64,000 bases of DNA from Trichoplax sp. H2 (GCA_003344405.1 NOWV01000026.1:310001-374000); one strand, 5' to 3'. Shown: positions 39,228-54,300, counted from the first letter of the stretch. Program-made: numbers and translations. Notes: generated by a model not told the origin, from the letters alone.

Positions 39228-42200
39228 ATGGGAGCCGAAAATAGCATTTTAGATTCTTATAAACTATCAGAACCATTGATCAAGCAAAAAAATAACGGTC
39301 AGCCATGGACAATTCGACCTGCACTGAATGATAAAGGCATCAAAGTTGCCGTATTTACACACGATCTTTCGCTTGGATCCAGCAAGCCGCAAAACGGAAT
39401 AGAAAATGCTACTAAGGTATTATATAGGTTTAAAGCAAATTGACACTAATTCCGAATAACTTCGATCATATTGATTGACAACATTTTCTTCATTCAATTA
39501 AATATACCAGTAATTACAGGTTTATAAGTAATTGACGTGAATCGTATATGCGTTGTTTCAACATGGTTCTCGGTTTTGTAACTCTCACCATCTCAGGATC
39601 TTATTTAGTAGTAGGAGAGCAAAAAACTAAGAACCTTGCTGTAACTTTGAGTTCGTCCATAATAAAGGCATACTTAGATTGATTGCTTGCTGATTTGTTC
39701 TACAAGTTGATATGATGACTAATAAACGTGTGATCATGCACTATTGAAGTTGTATTTGCTGTCAGAGGCCTGAAGCTGTATAGCAAATTGATTGCGTGCT
39801 ACATCATTGATCTCTTTCATTTGTCATGATTGCTAACATTAAATTTAAAATTTATTACAAGACATTTCGCTATCATTCTTTTAGCAGGGATTTCTCCATA
39901 AAAAATCCATTTTATATGGACTTTTTCATCGTGAAACCCCTGCTTTTAGTAGTCCCTGTCTGTACTGTACTCATTAGACAGAGTTTGTACTATTGATTGT
40001 ACTGATTGGACAGTGTCATTTATGATGAATGATTGGATTGATTTCGCGACAATTCTAAATATTGCAAGTCGTATGCTAACCGATACTTCATTTGTTAGCA
40101 ACTTAAGCTGCTGCGCCATCCATTCATCCTAAAATATTATGAATCCTATGCCAGCCAAACCGAAATAGCCTTAGTTACAGAATATGTTAAGCCGTTAGAA
40201 CTAGTCGTTGACGAATTTGAGCCCGATGAAATTATTGTAGGACTATATGAAATCGTGCAAGCCTTGTCTTTCCTTCACGATCGAGTAAACTAATCTTCAT
40301 TTTTACTATGTTTGCTTATCAAAAAAATTGATGTTAAGTGTTTATTGCACCTTCCCTTTAAATTATTATATGTATGTACATGTAGGGTCTTACAGCACAT
40401 AATAATATCGCAAAGTCGGCAATATACGTTAGTCAAAGTGATGGATGTTGGAAACTTGGAGGGATGGAATATACGCGATCGTATCGTAACATTAACGCTG
40501 AGGTGAGATACTGTATTTAAGGGTCTTTCAAATGATGCTGCTAATCTAGAAGGTCAAACATAAAGTACCCATTTTTTATTCATCCAGTGTGTTATACGTC
40601 ACTAATTCATATTGCACTGTAGTGATACATTAAAATGAGCCTGCTAAAATAGTACACTTCTTTCAATTTGTATATATATTTATATAGTTCTTACGCCAGA
40701 CAACAAAATACCGTTGCTCAGATGCGATATCACCTGAAGAAAAGGTAATACAGACAAATGTAGGATTTAGTATGCTATTTCGTAACATTTGCAGTCGTAC
40801 GCAAATTAGCATGGTTATTTCACACATTATGTGGGCCTAATAATGTAATTTCTTTTGATAGTCTGGTAAGTTTGATCCATCACTCTCTTCCAGCCAAAGT
40901 CGTGATGTTTACGCGTTTGGTAGGCTAGTCATGTCATTAAAAGAGAAATTTGAAATTGAGAATGGTACGTAATAGCGTATAATTGAAATACATAACAGTT
41001 GCTTGAATTCAAATCGATGTATGGCATACACTGTTCTATTTATCTAGATAATGTATATTTCGACAAAAATTCTTTTCAGATGAAGTAGTACAACGGTTTA
41101 CGAATCGGATATCTGAGCAATGTTTAATCGACGATCCTAAGGTTAAATGAAAATTATAATTTTCTACAGTTGACTTATCAAACTTGGAATGAATTAGTTG
41201 TTACTAAAATGTCTGTACAATGTATAGTTGCGATCGAAATTTGGTCAATTGATGAAAGAAGAAATATTTACGTTAGTATTCAATGTCTGAGATCATTTCT
41301 AGTCCACTGTTGTAATTTTGTTGTTGCTTCTTCTATTTGCTCTTATAGGGAAAATGATTTATTAGATCTTGTTACTTTCTTAAATAATATAACACTTAAA
41401 TCGAATATCGAGAAACAGGAATTCTTTAGGTACTAATTACCTTCATATATCAGCAGAGTGATTACTTATGTAATAGTACAGTTGTATTTATGCAATTAAA
41501 TTTTATTTCCAGATACTTAGCTAAGCGATTGCGACGTTACCGTTCCGCAACCATCGTACGAAGGTTACTGAAAATGTTATTGTCAAGATTTGCCTTAGCG
41601 GAACCGTTTGCTTCGGTTCATTTTTTTCCCCACTTGTTTGCGCCTCGCGAAAGTAGGATAGAATTTGTGATTAGAAAAGTACATCGTCAATTTAAATTTT
41701 TAAAATAACTATTACTTTGCTTAGATCACAATCATAGCAAAGATTTTATTGACGGAAAAATTAATCCGATCATAACTATGGATTTATTTAAGTAATGCTA
41801 TTATTTGTGAATAGATGGTGGCTAAGAATCATGTTTCTATCAGCTGAAAGTTGTATTTCCGATATTTATATTACAGGGAAGAAGTAATTCCGATCATTGT
41901 CAAATTATTTAAAGTTAGGCATAAGCACGTCCGGCTATTAATTTTAGATCGTTTTAATACTTACATCAACTATTTTAACAAACAACAATTACAAAAGGAA
42001 GTTCTTCCCAAGGTTGCTCATTTTCTGCCATAAAATATTAGTAACTATAAAATCTGAATTGTGATGTTCTATTCGTGCTCAGATTCTTCAGGGTTTAAGA
42101 GATATAGATAATGAAATCGTTGCAGCTACATTTAGGGCTATGGCTGACTGTGTCCTTGTGCTTGGAGCTGAAAATGTGGTTGGAACCGCCGACCGAAGAA

Positions 42201-43975
42201 CTATCTTTAAAGAAGGTCAACCTGATGTAAGTATAGTTGACCAGTTATGGATAGGTGATATCTTCTTGGCATGAGAAATGCTTACTATTGTTTTATCCAG
42301 TTTCAGAAGCCGTTGGATAGGCCACTAGCACGTAAATATAAGATTGTTGTTAAATGTTGTAAATGAATGTTTATGCTGCTGTAAACAAATGTAATTTTTG
42401 TCTTGTTGGTAGTATACATAATTTGTATGTTTCTATGGTATTGAATTAGTTTCACCTCAGGAGAGTTTTTCGTCATATGAAGTTTCTCCAAGCACAAACT
42501 ATCATATCATTCAAAAGATGATCGATAATGCCAGTATAACAAGTGACGATACTCATGACGATCCAGTGGAAATTATGGAACGTTCAAGCACTAAAAATGT
42601 ATTTGATACAAAATTAAATTATGAGAAATCGATGGGAGACAAAACTAATAGCAATATAAGGGGTGATTCTCCTGAAATGAAAAAGAAACTTGACAGAGAA
42701 CGACGACGTGAAGAGAATCGTAAACGTAATGAAGAAAAAAAAAGGCAACGTGATTTGTTAAAATCTGGGAAAAAAACAGGTATAAGTGCTGTTGTTATGG
42801 TTATAGAGGAACCTTTTATTTTGTAGGCAGCTTCTTATTTTACAATCTTTCGTTAGATCTATTGCTGAAGTGTAATTACTCGATTTAGGTATGGAAATAA
42901 CGGGAATGGAGCACGCTGCTTCAGTTGCAGGCGAAGATGATCACTTACCACTTGAGACACCACAGAAAATCGTAAACGATATTCATAACACCACTATTGA
43001 TCAAAAAGTGGACGTTATTTCCGAGTCAGCATCGATTAATGAGAATGATGGAAATAGACATGTTGAGGAGGATGCGTGGTCAAACGACAATTGGGAGTAT
43101 TTTGGAAAGCCTAATGAGACTGATGAATGTAGCACCACCTCTTCACCCGAGACAACTACTATGCCTGAATCGAATGAAGATTATCTTAAAAAAGTGAAAA
43201 CTCTACAAACTGAGAAATCGTCCTTGAACGATAACATGGCAGAAGTTCGTAAAAACTTGTCTGATAGCGTGACACTATCTGGCAATGGAGTGGACAATAA
43301 CAGTAGTCGATTTTCTACAATGCCTAACAAAGATATTTTATTGCCTAATGAAATTAAGGCAACTGAAAGTAGAACTTCAATATCCTCAATATCGGAAGCG
43401 GTTCATGACTCTGCAGCTGGTTCTACTACTGGTAGTGTTAAGACTGAGCTAGTAGAGCCCAGAAATAATCAGGCTGAAAATGGTTGGCAAACTTGGAATG
43501 CATCCCAGCCATCATCCCCTACGCTATCGACTTCCAGTTCAAATACATCTAAGAACACGCCTTCGTTAAAAAAGTTGAAAAAAACAAATAAGGTGGAGAC
43601 ATTGGGCCATGAATTTGATATTCAAATAAAATCTGTAGATCCTACAGAAGAGATAGATTTTTTTGCAGACATGCTGCCTGTGTATACTGCTCCAGAAAAA
43701 AGTGTCGAAATCAAAAGTAGACATAAACAGAGCTCAAAATCCGATAGCAAATCTTTATTTTCGATTCGGGATAGCACAAATGATAGCGGCATGGTTAGTG
43801 GATGATTGTTTGACTAACACATGTACTTACATTGTTCTAAATTTCCAGTTTCAATTCTAAATACGTTATCTGAGGCATTAAAAGTTTTAACATTTTATGG
43901 CAGGGTACGTCTGGTTGGGATGATGAATGGGAAGACAGTGAAGCAAAGATTTGCGAGGACTCAACGCAGGCATAA
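39228..43975 (+). CDS. SCYL3: SCYL3-like protein pseudokinase
   Basis: Exons: 39228-39416, 40099-40284, 40386-40502, 40688-40744, 40862-40964, 41080-41141, 41170-41210, 41349-41429, 41513-41652, 41725-41791, 41877-42012, 42083-42226, a short one starting at 42301 or 42307, 42461-42779, 42889-43793 and 43904-43975. It starts MGAENSILDSYKL, as SCYL3 proteins do. The kinase-like domain lacks catalytic residues: the HRD loop reads HDRGLTAHNN and DFG reads KLGG. HEAT-type helices follow (DLVTFLNNITLKS, then FALAEPFASVHFFPHL, then EEVIPIIVKLFKV and LQGLRDIDNEIVAATF). A long low-complexity Ser/Asp-rich tail ends WDDEWEDSEAK, the acidic-tryptophan ending seen in SCYL proteins. SCYL proteins act at Golgi/ER trafficking and cytoskeletal interfaces as scaffolds. 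Exon 7 (donor gtctgt) and the donor of the exon at 42301 are uncertain. SCYL3 is preferred over SCYL1 by the N-terminus. Confidence 0.88.
39883..39944 (+). ncRNA. Pre-miRNA-like hairpin in intron 1 of the SCYL3-like gene (candidate)
   Basis: A 27-nt arm beginning AGCAGGGATTTC pairs with a 28-nt arm ending GAAACCCCTGCT across a 7-nt loop (TTTTATA). By eye there are four mismatches and one bulged base. Size and shape match an animal miRNA precursor, and the hairpin sits sense in an intron. No expression evidence is available, and a decayed inverted-repeat transposon would look similar. Confidence 0.3.
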
Positions 43976-45346
43976 ATCTTTCATTATATAAATTTATAAA
44001 TTTGTTACATGAATTGGATAATGTATCGTTAGTAACACTTCTATATGTATTCTGTACTGACAGTAGCTGATTCAATAGTGCTGATTTTATTCTGTCTTAT
44101 TCACTAGTTACAAGTGCCCTTAGCACTGGTGTAAAGAATTGCTATAAAATGCGCATATACGAGTAAACATGATGCTAACAATCTTAAAGATAATTGCATT
44201 CACCGATGCGCGTTTTAAATTTTTGTCAGTTTTGTACTTGACTATTTTACTATTTGCTAGCTTATGATCATTTTCATTTTATTATCAATTTTAATCAGGT
44301 ACAACTAGCGAGTCTATGATAACACTTCGTCTACTGTACGTACAGTATAGGTATTAATGAAATGGGCCAGCGTTACTATATTGACTGACACAATATTTGA
44401 TTGTATCTTACTACAATATTTATTTCACGTCGCATCTAAAGTTATTTTTCTAACCCCTAAGCTACTACTTGTTTCCTACTTAAGAAGCTGCATTAGTGGA
44501 TGTATAAAACATGTTGCTAGAATACATTTCTAACTAAAGACCCGATGTTTCATTAGAAGTTTTATATTCCTAGAATTACAAGTAATTTTAAGTTAGAAAT
44601 TTATTTTACTTTAAACTTCTGATTCATTGAGGTGCGTTAATTTCGTAAGCCAAATTTAAGCCTATTAGTTGATGATTTTTTTGCTTGAAATCTTCTATTA
44701 CTATTGTTACTTTGATCAATTGAGGTAAAATGATCATTATACCAAAATATTCTACAGCAAGTCAATACGTTAAATTGCTCTGTACAGGATGATCGTTTTA
44801 ACTATTTCTATTACTATATACGTATATGTGTACGCGTATATGCATTGCAAAAGGTAAATGAAAAAGATTAAAATAATGTAAAATTTATTGGTTGCACATG
44901 GTCAACTACATTTTTCTGCAACAATAATTTTAAAATTATTAATTACAGTTCATAAAATATAAGGACATAGCTTTTGCGGAATAAAATCATTGCTCTTTCG
45001 AGCAATTGCACAAAATTGTAACATTATAATGGAATAAGAATTTGTATGATGTATAGAAGGATGTAATAAACGATGAAGAAAGCTCATTCGGACTTTGTAA
45101 ATAAACTGATGTTAACATCAAAGTTATTTTTCCAGGGATCACAATTTTTGTTAACGTGTGTCGGGACGGGACTACTGCATATTCCGTTTTGAACAATTAA
45201 GGGTTTGATATAAGTCATGACGTAATAACTACTACGTTGTTTGAGTATTCGGTTTAAATTTTAATCAAATACAAGGCTGTTTCTTAAGAAAAGATTTTAA
45301 GATAGAAGATAAGTAATGTACAAAAAAAGTTCTTGAAGAATCCATA
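43976..45346. other. Convergent intergenic region
   Basis: 1.4 kb between the 3' ends of the SCYL3-like and coiled-coil genes. Only one isolated GTAC palindrome is present (TACTGTACGTACAGTA near 44334); no exon is seen. Confidence 0.5.
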
Positions 45347-48300
45347 TCAATTTCGATACCAAGACTGGGGTGACGGTGAAGCCTTTCTTAAAGCAGCAAT
45401 TCGACTTCGATGATGCTCTAGTTGGTTTCTAAGCGTATTAATGCTAAAAGAGTTACTACGAGATAGCGATTGCTCTGCTACGTCTGAAGACTGAACATCA
45501 CTTTCTAGCATGCTATCAGGATTTGTTAATGATCGGCTTCTACTTTCGTCAATCATTACATCGGAGTCGAGATCGTCATCATGACGACTAGTCATGATTA
45601 ATTCAGGTACTTGGGCTTTTGTAGTTAAGGAACAGCTATCGATAGCATTGCCAAGTTGTTGCCCAATTACCTCAGCATTTGATTTGTTATCATCACTATT
45701 TTTTTGAATATTAGTGCCGAAACTATTACTTGAATTATAGCTTATTATTGGGGCTTCATTATCATCACGATAACTTAATTGTTGTATATCAGGAGGGATT
45801 CCGTCTTGTCGTTCAATGTTGTCACTGATGGTATTGCCATCCTATTTATAGGATAGTTAAGCCGTTGAGATTGATCTTTAGCTCGATTACTTAGTGCTCC
45901 GTAAACAATCGTAGATGGAGTATTAACTCCTACCTTATCAACGTCATTGTTGGAACTTCTACCGTGAATAGCGTACCGATTCATGTCTTCCTCTCCTTCT
46001 TGTTGCGGCTGAAATTTGTCACGATCAATATTTCCTTCATCATCTTCAACTAAGGAGTAATTAGGCTGCTGTTGGTACACATTGCTGGTTGGTGTTGTAT
46101 AACTTTGATCTATTGCACATTGATCATTGACGTTATTGCTCTTAGGATGAGCCAAATTGATTTCTGCACGTTGATAGCCTGATAATTGAGATCCTAGTCT
46201 AGCTAATTCAGCCTCCTTAATTACTAATGCTTCGTGGGATGTACTAACGGTATCATGCTGTATTTTTAGCTCATAGCTTAATTGAGAAACTTGTCGGCGT
46301 AAATGATCTACTTCATCACTATGTTCTTGTTCTACTTCTTGTAGTCGTTGGACCTGCTGGCGTAAATTTGTAGCCATTTGTTCGCGTGATGATAAAATAT
46401 GAGCATGGTTTTCTTGTAAGCGATTAATCTATATAGTGAGAGAATAAAGTAATCAATCCTATCGTTTTAGGTAATAGCAAGCAAAAGCTACTGTTTATTT
46501 TTAAGATAAGCTCTGTAAAGGAGTTTTAAATAGTTCTAAGTTTCAGGAAAACATTTATACCATGTTTATACTTTATAAACAGTAATTAAGCTAAATTTGT
46601 TCTATGATTTTAGTACATTACTCATTAAACAATTGATTAATCACTAATTATAAAAAATGTAGACTGTAGTTCATTTCTTGTGATTTTATACTGTTATCTA
46701 AAGCATTGACTTTTAGAAAATATATCGTATTATTTAGTTGTCTACGTCTTGACATCAGGTGAAAGTATAAATTATTAGCTACGCCTACTAGAGCAGATCA
46801 CTAGTTTTACTGAATATACTTGACTATTGAATGCTTATTAGCCATCAGAATTACAATACAATACATTTATAACTATCGCCTTATATTAAATCTGAGAAGA
46901 TGCAATAAATAGTCACGTATCAGTTTCTAATCATTTGATTTTAACTATAGATAACTACCTCTTGCTCATGCTGTTCTTGACGGATTTCTTGCTGCTTCTG
47001 CATTCGTCTTATTTCTTGAATGCATTGTCGTTCATAGTCCTCCTCACGTTGACGAGATGCGCCAACTTCTTCGGCTAAACGGGCAGCATCGGCTTCTTTA
47101 GATGCTAACATCACCCTTAACTCGTCTAATTCTTGGCAAGCTATGTCTCTTTCGTGTTCCAGTTGTTTTTGTAAGCGTCGACACTCGTCTGCTTCATCAC
47201 CCTATTACATAATTATGAATGAGATACCATATACAATTTATTAGATATTCTTAATTTGTTACTTGTTTGTGCTCGCTTTTATTCTGATAAATACATCATC
47301 CAATCCCAACTGATGATGGATCGAGTATATTCTAAACATTTTTAATAGTACCCTTACTAAATATTTTGTGCGTTTACCTGAATTCTAAGCTGCTCTTTGG
47401 TTAATCTCAATTGCTGATTTATTTCGGTCATTAATTTTTGTTGCTCGTCAATTTGGTACTCTGCATGTTTATTAGTTTGTTCCAATTCAACTATAATGGC
47501 TACCTTATTTTGCAGTTCAATGTGATGCTGTTGATAGACTTGTTCCAATTGCTGATAGCGTGATATTTGTGTATTATAATCATTTTGATTCTCTCTTAAT
47601 TCTAGTTCTAATTCACGAATTTGTTGCCCTTTACGATCAATTTCACTTTGATGCTGTTGTACTAAATGTTCTAATTGTTTATTTTGTTGCTTAATTTCAC
47701 TTAAGTGCTCCTTAAATGAAGTATCCAGCATTGAAACTTGGCTGCTGCGTTGCTTTAATTGTGTTTGCTGTGTTTTCAGCATTGCTTCTAGTTCCATAAC
47801 CCTTTCATGATCTAATTTAGCTTGTGTTGTTGTTTTATTTAATTCTAAATCTTTCTGCAGTAATTTCGATTGCAAATCACTGATAGTTGATTCAGTTTCT
47901 TTTATCTATCACATTAAGAAATTAAAAAATGTTAACAAATAGATTAATGCTTAGCTGCTGCTTTGGGTTAAATGTCTTACTTTAAAATATAGAAATATAG
48001 AAATATGTTTAATAGTAAGAGTATCCGACGCTATAAATTTATTTCAAAACTCTTTCTATTTTAAATAGATTTTACTACCCTTTCTGTGCAATTATATTAA
48101 TAGAGCATTTCAACAAAAATTTATCATAGTATGAAGTGTCTTCTGATTTAGTCCAACAATTAAGTATTTATTAGTAAAAGCTTTCACCGAAATACCTCAG
48201 CTTGGTATTTGAGAACCTTTGTTTCAGTTTCAATCAAATTCTTTTGCGTTTGTTGAAGAGAATCTTCCGTTAATTTTAAGTTATTATCGGCTGTCATTTT

Positions 48301-51300
48301 TTGAGCGTGAAATCTTTCTAATTCTAATTCTTTTTGGTGGATCGTTGTCTCTAGATCTTGTATTTGCAAAGATTTTTGCTGTAATTGTGACTGACGTTGA
48401 TTTAGTGTTTCATTTAAATGATGTGAATCTTCATCTTGTTTCTTTCGCTGGGAACATAGCTGACGTATTTCACTTTGCAAGTTTTCAATCTAAAATAATA
48501 TTAACAGTTAAATAATCCCTCATTTTCTTCTATCAGGTAGCATGATGGTCATATAAGCATGATCTAAGCGTAATGGAAATATTAATTCTATGCCTAACAC
48601 AATACTGGTTTATAAGCTGTGTATAATTTTCTTTTTACAAAATAATAGAATACAAAAAAGGCACTTTTACTTCAACATGATACCAAATAATACATAGTAC
48701 ATCTAATTCTCTTTGATTCGCCGTAGCACTGATATGAAGACGATTGAGCAAACCTAAATGTATTTGACTTCTCTAATTGGATAGTATTGCTGAACGTGAC
48801 GCTCTAAATTTTATTCAGTAATCGTGCAAAACTTATGCAGTGATTAAATGTTTAGATAATATATATATCCGTTCATTTTTGCTTTTCTACATGATTTAAA
48901 GTGTAAAGCATATTTACTTGATCTTTATAAAGCTTCGATTCCGTCTGTAACTTCAATAAATTTTCATTTAGAGAATCATTTCTGGCTTGTTTTTCAGCAA
49001 TTTGGCTATTTAGTTGTTTTAACCTCATATCAAGACTGAAAATAATTATGGAAACGTTATTCATTAGCAAAATTTGCCACCAGCCAATCCATAACGCGAT
49101 AAGCAGTAGTTTATGAAATTTATAGTTAAAATATAAAATAGCATAGGTGCTTTTTCGTTGTAATTTACCTGTGACATTCTTGACTATAGCTATTTATATC
49201 AGCAGAGCTGGTTTGTTCAATGTTTGCCAATTGCCATTGAAGTTGGATTTGACTTTCTTCTAACTCGGCAATCCGCTGCGTGCTTTGTTCCAGCATTTTT
49301 TGTCTCTTAGTAACAGTCTCTTTCAATTCCGCAATTTCATCAGCTTGTTGATGTAATTCCGATCTCGATGTAGATAAAACTTGCTCTAATTGATCGATTT
49401 GCTCCTGTTTCGATTTCTGCTGCAGACCATAATGATCTTGATTCTGCTGAAGTTGTTGCGTTAACTGAACGATCTGCTGCTGCTGAATTGTCAATTGTTG
49501 CTGTAATTGCTCGGCACGATTTCGTTCTTGCAGTAACTGATCTTCGACAAGTTTTAAATCGATATCCTGGCGGTTTGCTTGACTTAGCTTTTCAGTAACT
49601 TCTGCATTAACTTGCGTCATATTTGTTTTCAGTTGTTGAAATAACGATGTTTTCTCTTCCAATTCGTGACTAGTAGTATCGAATTGCTGATTTAAATATG
49701 AAATTTGATCGTCTTTTAGTTGAATGGTTTGCCGTGATTTATTTAATTCCTCTTCCAGTGTTTCAAGTTGATGATTATAGTGATTTTGTAGCTGCTCTAG
49801 CGATTCTCGAATCTCTTTTTCTCTTTCCGTAACTTGCTCCATAACTTTTATCTTTTGCTGCTGTTCATTTTCTAGTTCTGCTTGTAATGAAGCTATTTGT
49901 TGTTGGTAATCATGACTACCAGACGTGGTTTTATCTAATTGTTGATCCAAAAGCGCAATTTGATTGGATCTCTGACGTAAATCATGTTGCAGTTCATGCA
50001 AATTTTCAACCTTTTTCTCGTATTCACAACGAATATCTTCACATTCATGGTCCTTCTCAGCTAATTGACTTTCCAGGGAGGTTACCAAAATCTTTTGTTC
50101 ACCTAATTTCTTCTTTAGTTTAGCTATTTCGTTGGCTTGCCTAATCGAATTAAGTAGGTGGTATCGTTTACTAATTGATAGCGACATGTAAATTATCTAT
50201 TATCTAAAGTAAACTTTCAGATGCCACTTCAATCCCGTATATTGTAGAATTAATATTAGATCAAAAGGATTCTTAAAGGAATAAATAAACTATATTCATT
50301 CAAGCAATTCGGATATTAGCCGTTATTGCAAACAAGAAGAGTAGTAGTAAATCAAATCTCGAGTATTTATGAGCAATAATATGCAGATATCATACGGTAT
50401 AAAGCTTATTGAATTATCTGAAATTATGCTGTTAGCTTTAAATTTGTAAATACTACAGTGTACAATAGGCAAATAAAGATTCAACCAAATTACTTCCTTG
50501 ATAATCGCTCATCTTATTTCAGAATACCTTAGACTCATTTTATCGATTGTAACTAAATATTAAACTTATGATGTATATATTTTCGTATGATAAATTATCG
50601 GCAGGAAAGAAACATTCTCGTGGTAGAATCGTAGAGTATCGGTCGAAATTTGACATTCAAGTTATTATAGTAAATACTCTAATCTATTTATATATTTGAT
50701 ATCATCGTTTGGGATACAGTAACTCACATTATAAGGACATTATAAAATTACTGTATATGCGTATAAATATAATTCAATAATCGGATAATTCTATAAAACA
50801 TTAAAATTAATGACAGTAATAATCCATTATACGAGTACAATAAGTCAAGGTGTAAATTCATTGGTAGTAAATTTATAAAAATCGTTTACGGTGCAGGTAT
50901 GCCTTTAGCATAAAACATTTACGGTGCGCTTGCCATTGGAAACGTTCTCATATAATATTGTTTAGCTTTTATTTCGTTGTTGAAATCTAGCTATTGTTAT
51001 TACTAGTAATATTACTATTAAAGAATATAACAACGATCATAAACTTACATTTCTTGCTCTTCATCCATTTGTGTCAACATCGTCTCTAACTGTTTACGAT
51101 CGGCAGTTTTATATTTATCTATAGCATCAGATAGCTCGCTTCTTAATGGGCCTTTATGAGGTGATACATGAGGGCTAAGACCATGCTGAAGTTGCTGTTG
51201 TAACTGTTGAATATCTGCATCCTTTTGTGCTAATTGCATGCGCAATTCTGCAACTATCGAGCGTGTAGATGGGCTAACAACCTGTTGTCTATCTTCATGT

Positions 51301-54300
51301 GATGAAGCATTTGATTGAAGATCTTGAATATCATCGCTGTGAGGTATTTTATCTTTGCTAGAGTTTGTATTAGGATACCCAGGCAATGCAGATTCCTTTA
51401 ATGGTGTTGATAAGTGTTTTATATTTAAGTAAGATGTATCATCATCATTTTTAAAACTAGAGTTTTCTGATTCAGTTGATTTTGAATTATTAACACCCTT
51501 CTGTTCACGAACACGACGTGCAAATGCCTCCAATCGCTCTAAAGTTTGACGGCTTTGCTCGATCTGTTTTTGACATCGACCCAACTTCTCACTTTGTCGG
51601 GCAATGATTTGTCGTAATTCAACATTTTCATTTAATATATTCTCTGACATTCTATTCTCTTGCTCAAGTCGGCCTAAACGTTGACTTTGACGACTAATGG
51701 TTGATTTTAATTCTTCGTTTAATCGCTGATAACGTACTCGATGTTCATGATTAGCTTGATTTTCATTCTTTAACCGGTTGCATTCTTCTTTCGAGTCACA
51801 CGCTTGCTGCTCTAGCGCTGTTGTTCTTTCTAAGAGTGCTTGTCTCTCTTTACTAAAATCTTGGTTACTTTGTTGTAGTTTTTCTTCCGTGTGATGATGT
51901 TGACTTTTTAGCGATTTTAATTGTTGCTTTAGTTCTTGTATTTGTTGAGTAGCGTCATTCCATTGCTCCATAGCCCTAGATGGGTAATAGATATGAGATA
52001 GTCAATCGAACGAAAGGAAAAATGATGGAAAATATAAAAAGATTAATTATTCGTATTATAGCTATAAGTTCATATCACAGGAGACTAATCCTCTAATAAT
52101 GTCGTTCACATGCTTGTAATAATTTAAGATTTTATACCCATTCTTCTCTTCATTCAGTTTAGATAATTGTAAATCCCACTCTTTCTTTTCATTTTGCACT
52201 TTTTTCAGTTCATCACTCTTGCTTTGTAGCTGATGTTGACTTTGGCTTAATTCAGTCTCAATTCGTTTCATATTTTTATCCTGAACTGAAACCTCAGCCT
52301 CTAAGCTAACAACTCTGTCTTCTAATGATGGTATATGTCGTCGCTGATTTTCAATTTCTTGGCTTAAATATTCAATTTTGTTATGGGATTGCCTTAATTC
52401 GTAACTTAAATTTTCATGGTCATTATGTAACTTATGATTTTCACTGACTAATTTGCTGTTTTCTTCCCTCAAATTAGACAATTTTTTACGCAAATTGTCA
52501 TAGTCGGAATCATTATTTTTCAGGCTATAGTTTGACCCAGTTTCATATTGATCATGGCCAACTAATGACAATTCAGAGCCACTTTGCTCACCTTTTTTAC
52601 TGTAGACTAAAGAGTGAGTAATATTACTATGATGTTGAATCAAAGGCGCAGATTGATGGTGATGATAATGAAGTTGTTGTTGTTGTTGTACAAGACGCCC
52701 ATATCGGTTCGCAGTATTATCGTGTCCTGTATGAAGAGCACTACTGCTGCTACTACCGTAGGGATTAGCATTTCCGATAGTTTCTTGAGTAATTCGTGGT
52801 GATTCGTGGCCACTTATGTCAGCAAGACTTGTTGGTGTCGTAGACAACTGATTAGGCTCCATAGAAGAATGTTCATTACCACTTTGCTTTAGGTGAAAGC
52901 TGGTTAATGAGGATGTTTCACTGGTACTTTATAGAAATGCAAACAGGAAAAGACATTTTTGATCAAAAATTTGACGAAGACCACCAACTAAGAAAGGTAA
53001 TTTACCTGCTCATAGAGTATTAGGATTTTTCGACAATTTTAATCAACTGTATATTTAATGATTATATTTAATTTCATTTAATAGATAGCAGATTAGCGTC
53101 AAGATGACTCTGATTTAAAATTCAGTTCTTGGGACTTAGATCTAGGCGATACTATGTAATTCTGCCTGTCTTATACCGCATAGGCCAAGGCTAAATTTAT
53201 GTGATTGTTAATACATTTTTACATACAGTTTACCGGGGGAACACTATGAAACTGTAGTCTAAGACTTTTATATATGAATTTTGGCTATCTTTATACAGAA
53301 TCTTGATATTCATATCACGAAATGATTTAGTATGCGCTGAAATTGAGATCTTAAAATACTTCTTAAAGTCGCATTTGTAGCCTTAAATGATGCGATATCA
53401 TGCTAAATATTTTTATGTCCACGCGAAATATTTAAATCAAAAACGCCACATATATAGGAAATTTATGCTGTGAATATGAGAAGCTACAGGACCAGTATCA
53501 AAATAAAATAAAACTTGGAAGACATGCATATGTTCTCAGATATTGCCTGTGGAATAGTAGTACAAGTGTATAGCGTAGAATACAGAAATGATATTAGAAA
53601 ATACTTTAATTAATATGTCATGTATTCATCTAGCATGCACTATGCTTTAAGTAGCTAATAAAATGATATTTAATGTAGAGTCGACAGGTCATGCACAGTA
53701 TTATTAATTTAGTATTGTAAACTTATTAAAAAAATGAAAACAGATCAATAGTGCATTATTGCAATGAGTGTATATTTGATTAAAATTGAAAATCAGCAGC
53801 TAGCATGAGTACTATGCGATTATTAACTTCATTTAAGCTCTACTGTCATACGGACGGTCTTTATTAATAGTGCATGAAGACGAGTATTTTTCTCGTGTAC
53901 TTAAAGTAACTTTGCATTTCTCACTAATTAATTGCTAAAAGATAGTACCTGTGACAAATATTAGGTTATTTAAGTTCAGTAAAGTATCTTCAGTATCGTG
54001 GGTTGACGTATGCTTTACATTACATTAGCGTTTACAAATACTAACAGCTTAGTTTATATATTCTTAAAAAATGAGATATGGTTAAATTCGTTATTAAGTT
54101 GTCGAGTAAGGCACCTATATTATGAATTACTTGCTTTTGCTTATTTATTTCAGATCTTAGGTAATATTTGTAAGGTATATTCGTTAATGTTAGCAGAAAA
54201 TGTTTGATTTCCTATGATTGTACTATATCAATAATATAGAAAGGTTTTAATTTAAGAAGTTGATATGTCTTTCTTAATGCTCTACATGTTAATAGTATTT

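Noticed and set aside
48219-48515. Plus-strand open frame with hydrophobic content
   Set aside because: Antisense shadow of the coiled-coil exon at 48196-48489; the same holds for 49887-50123 and 52614-52802.
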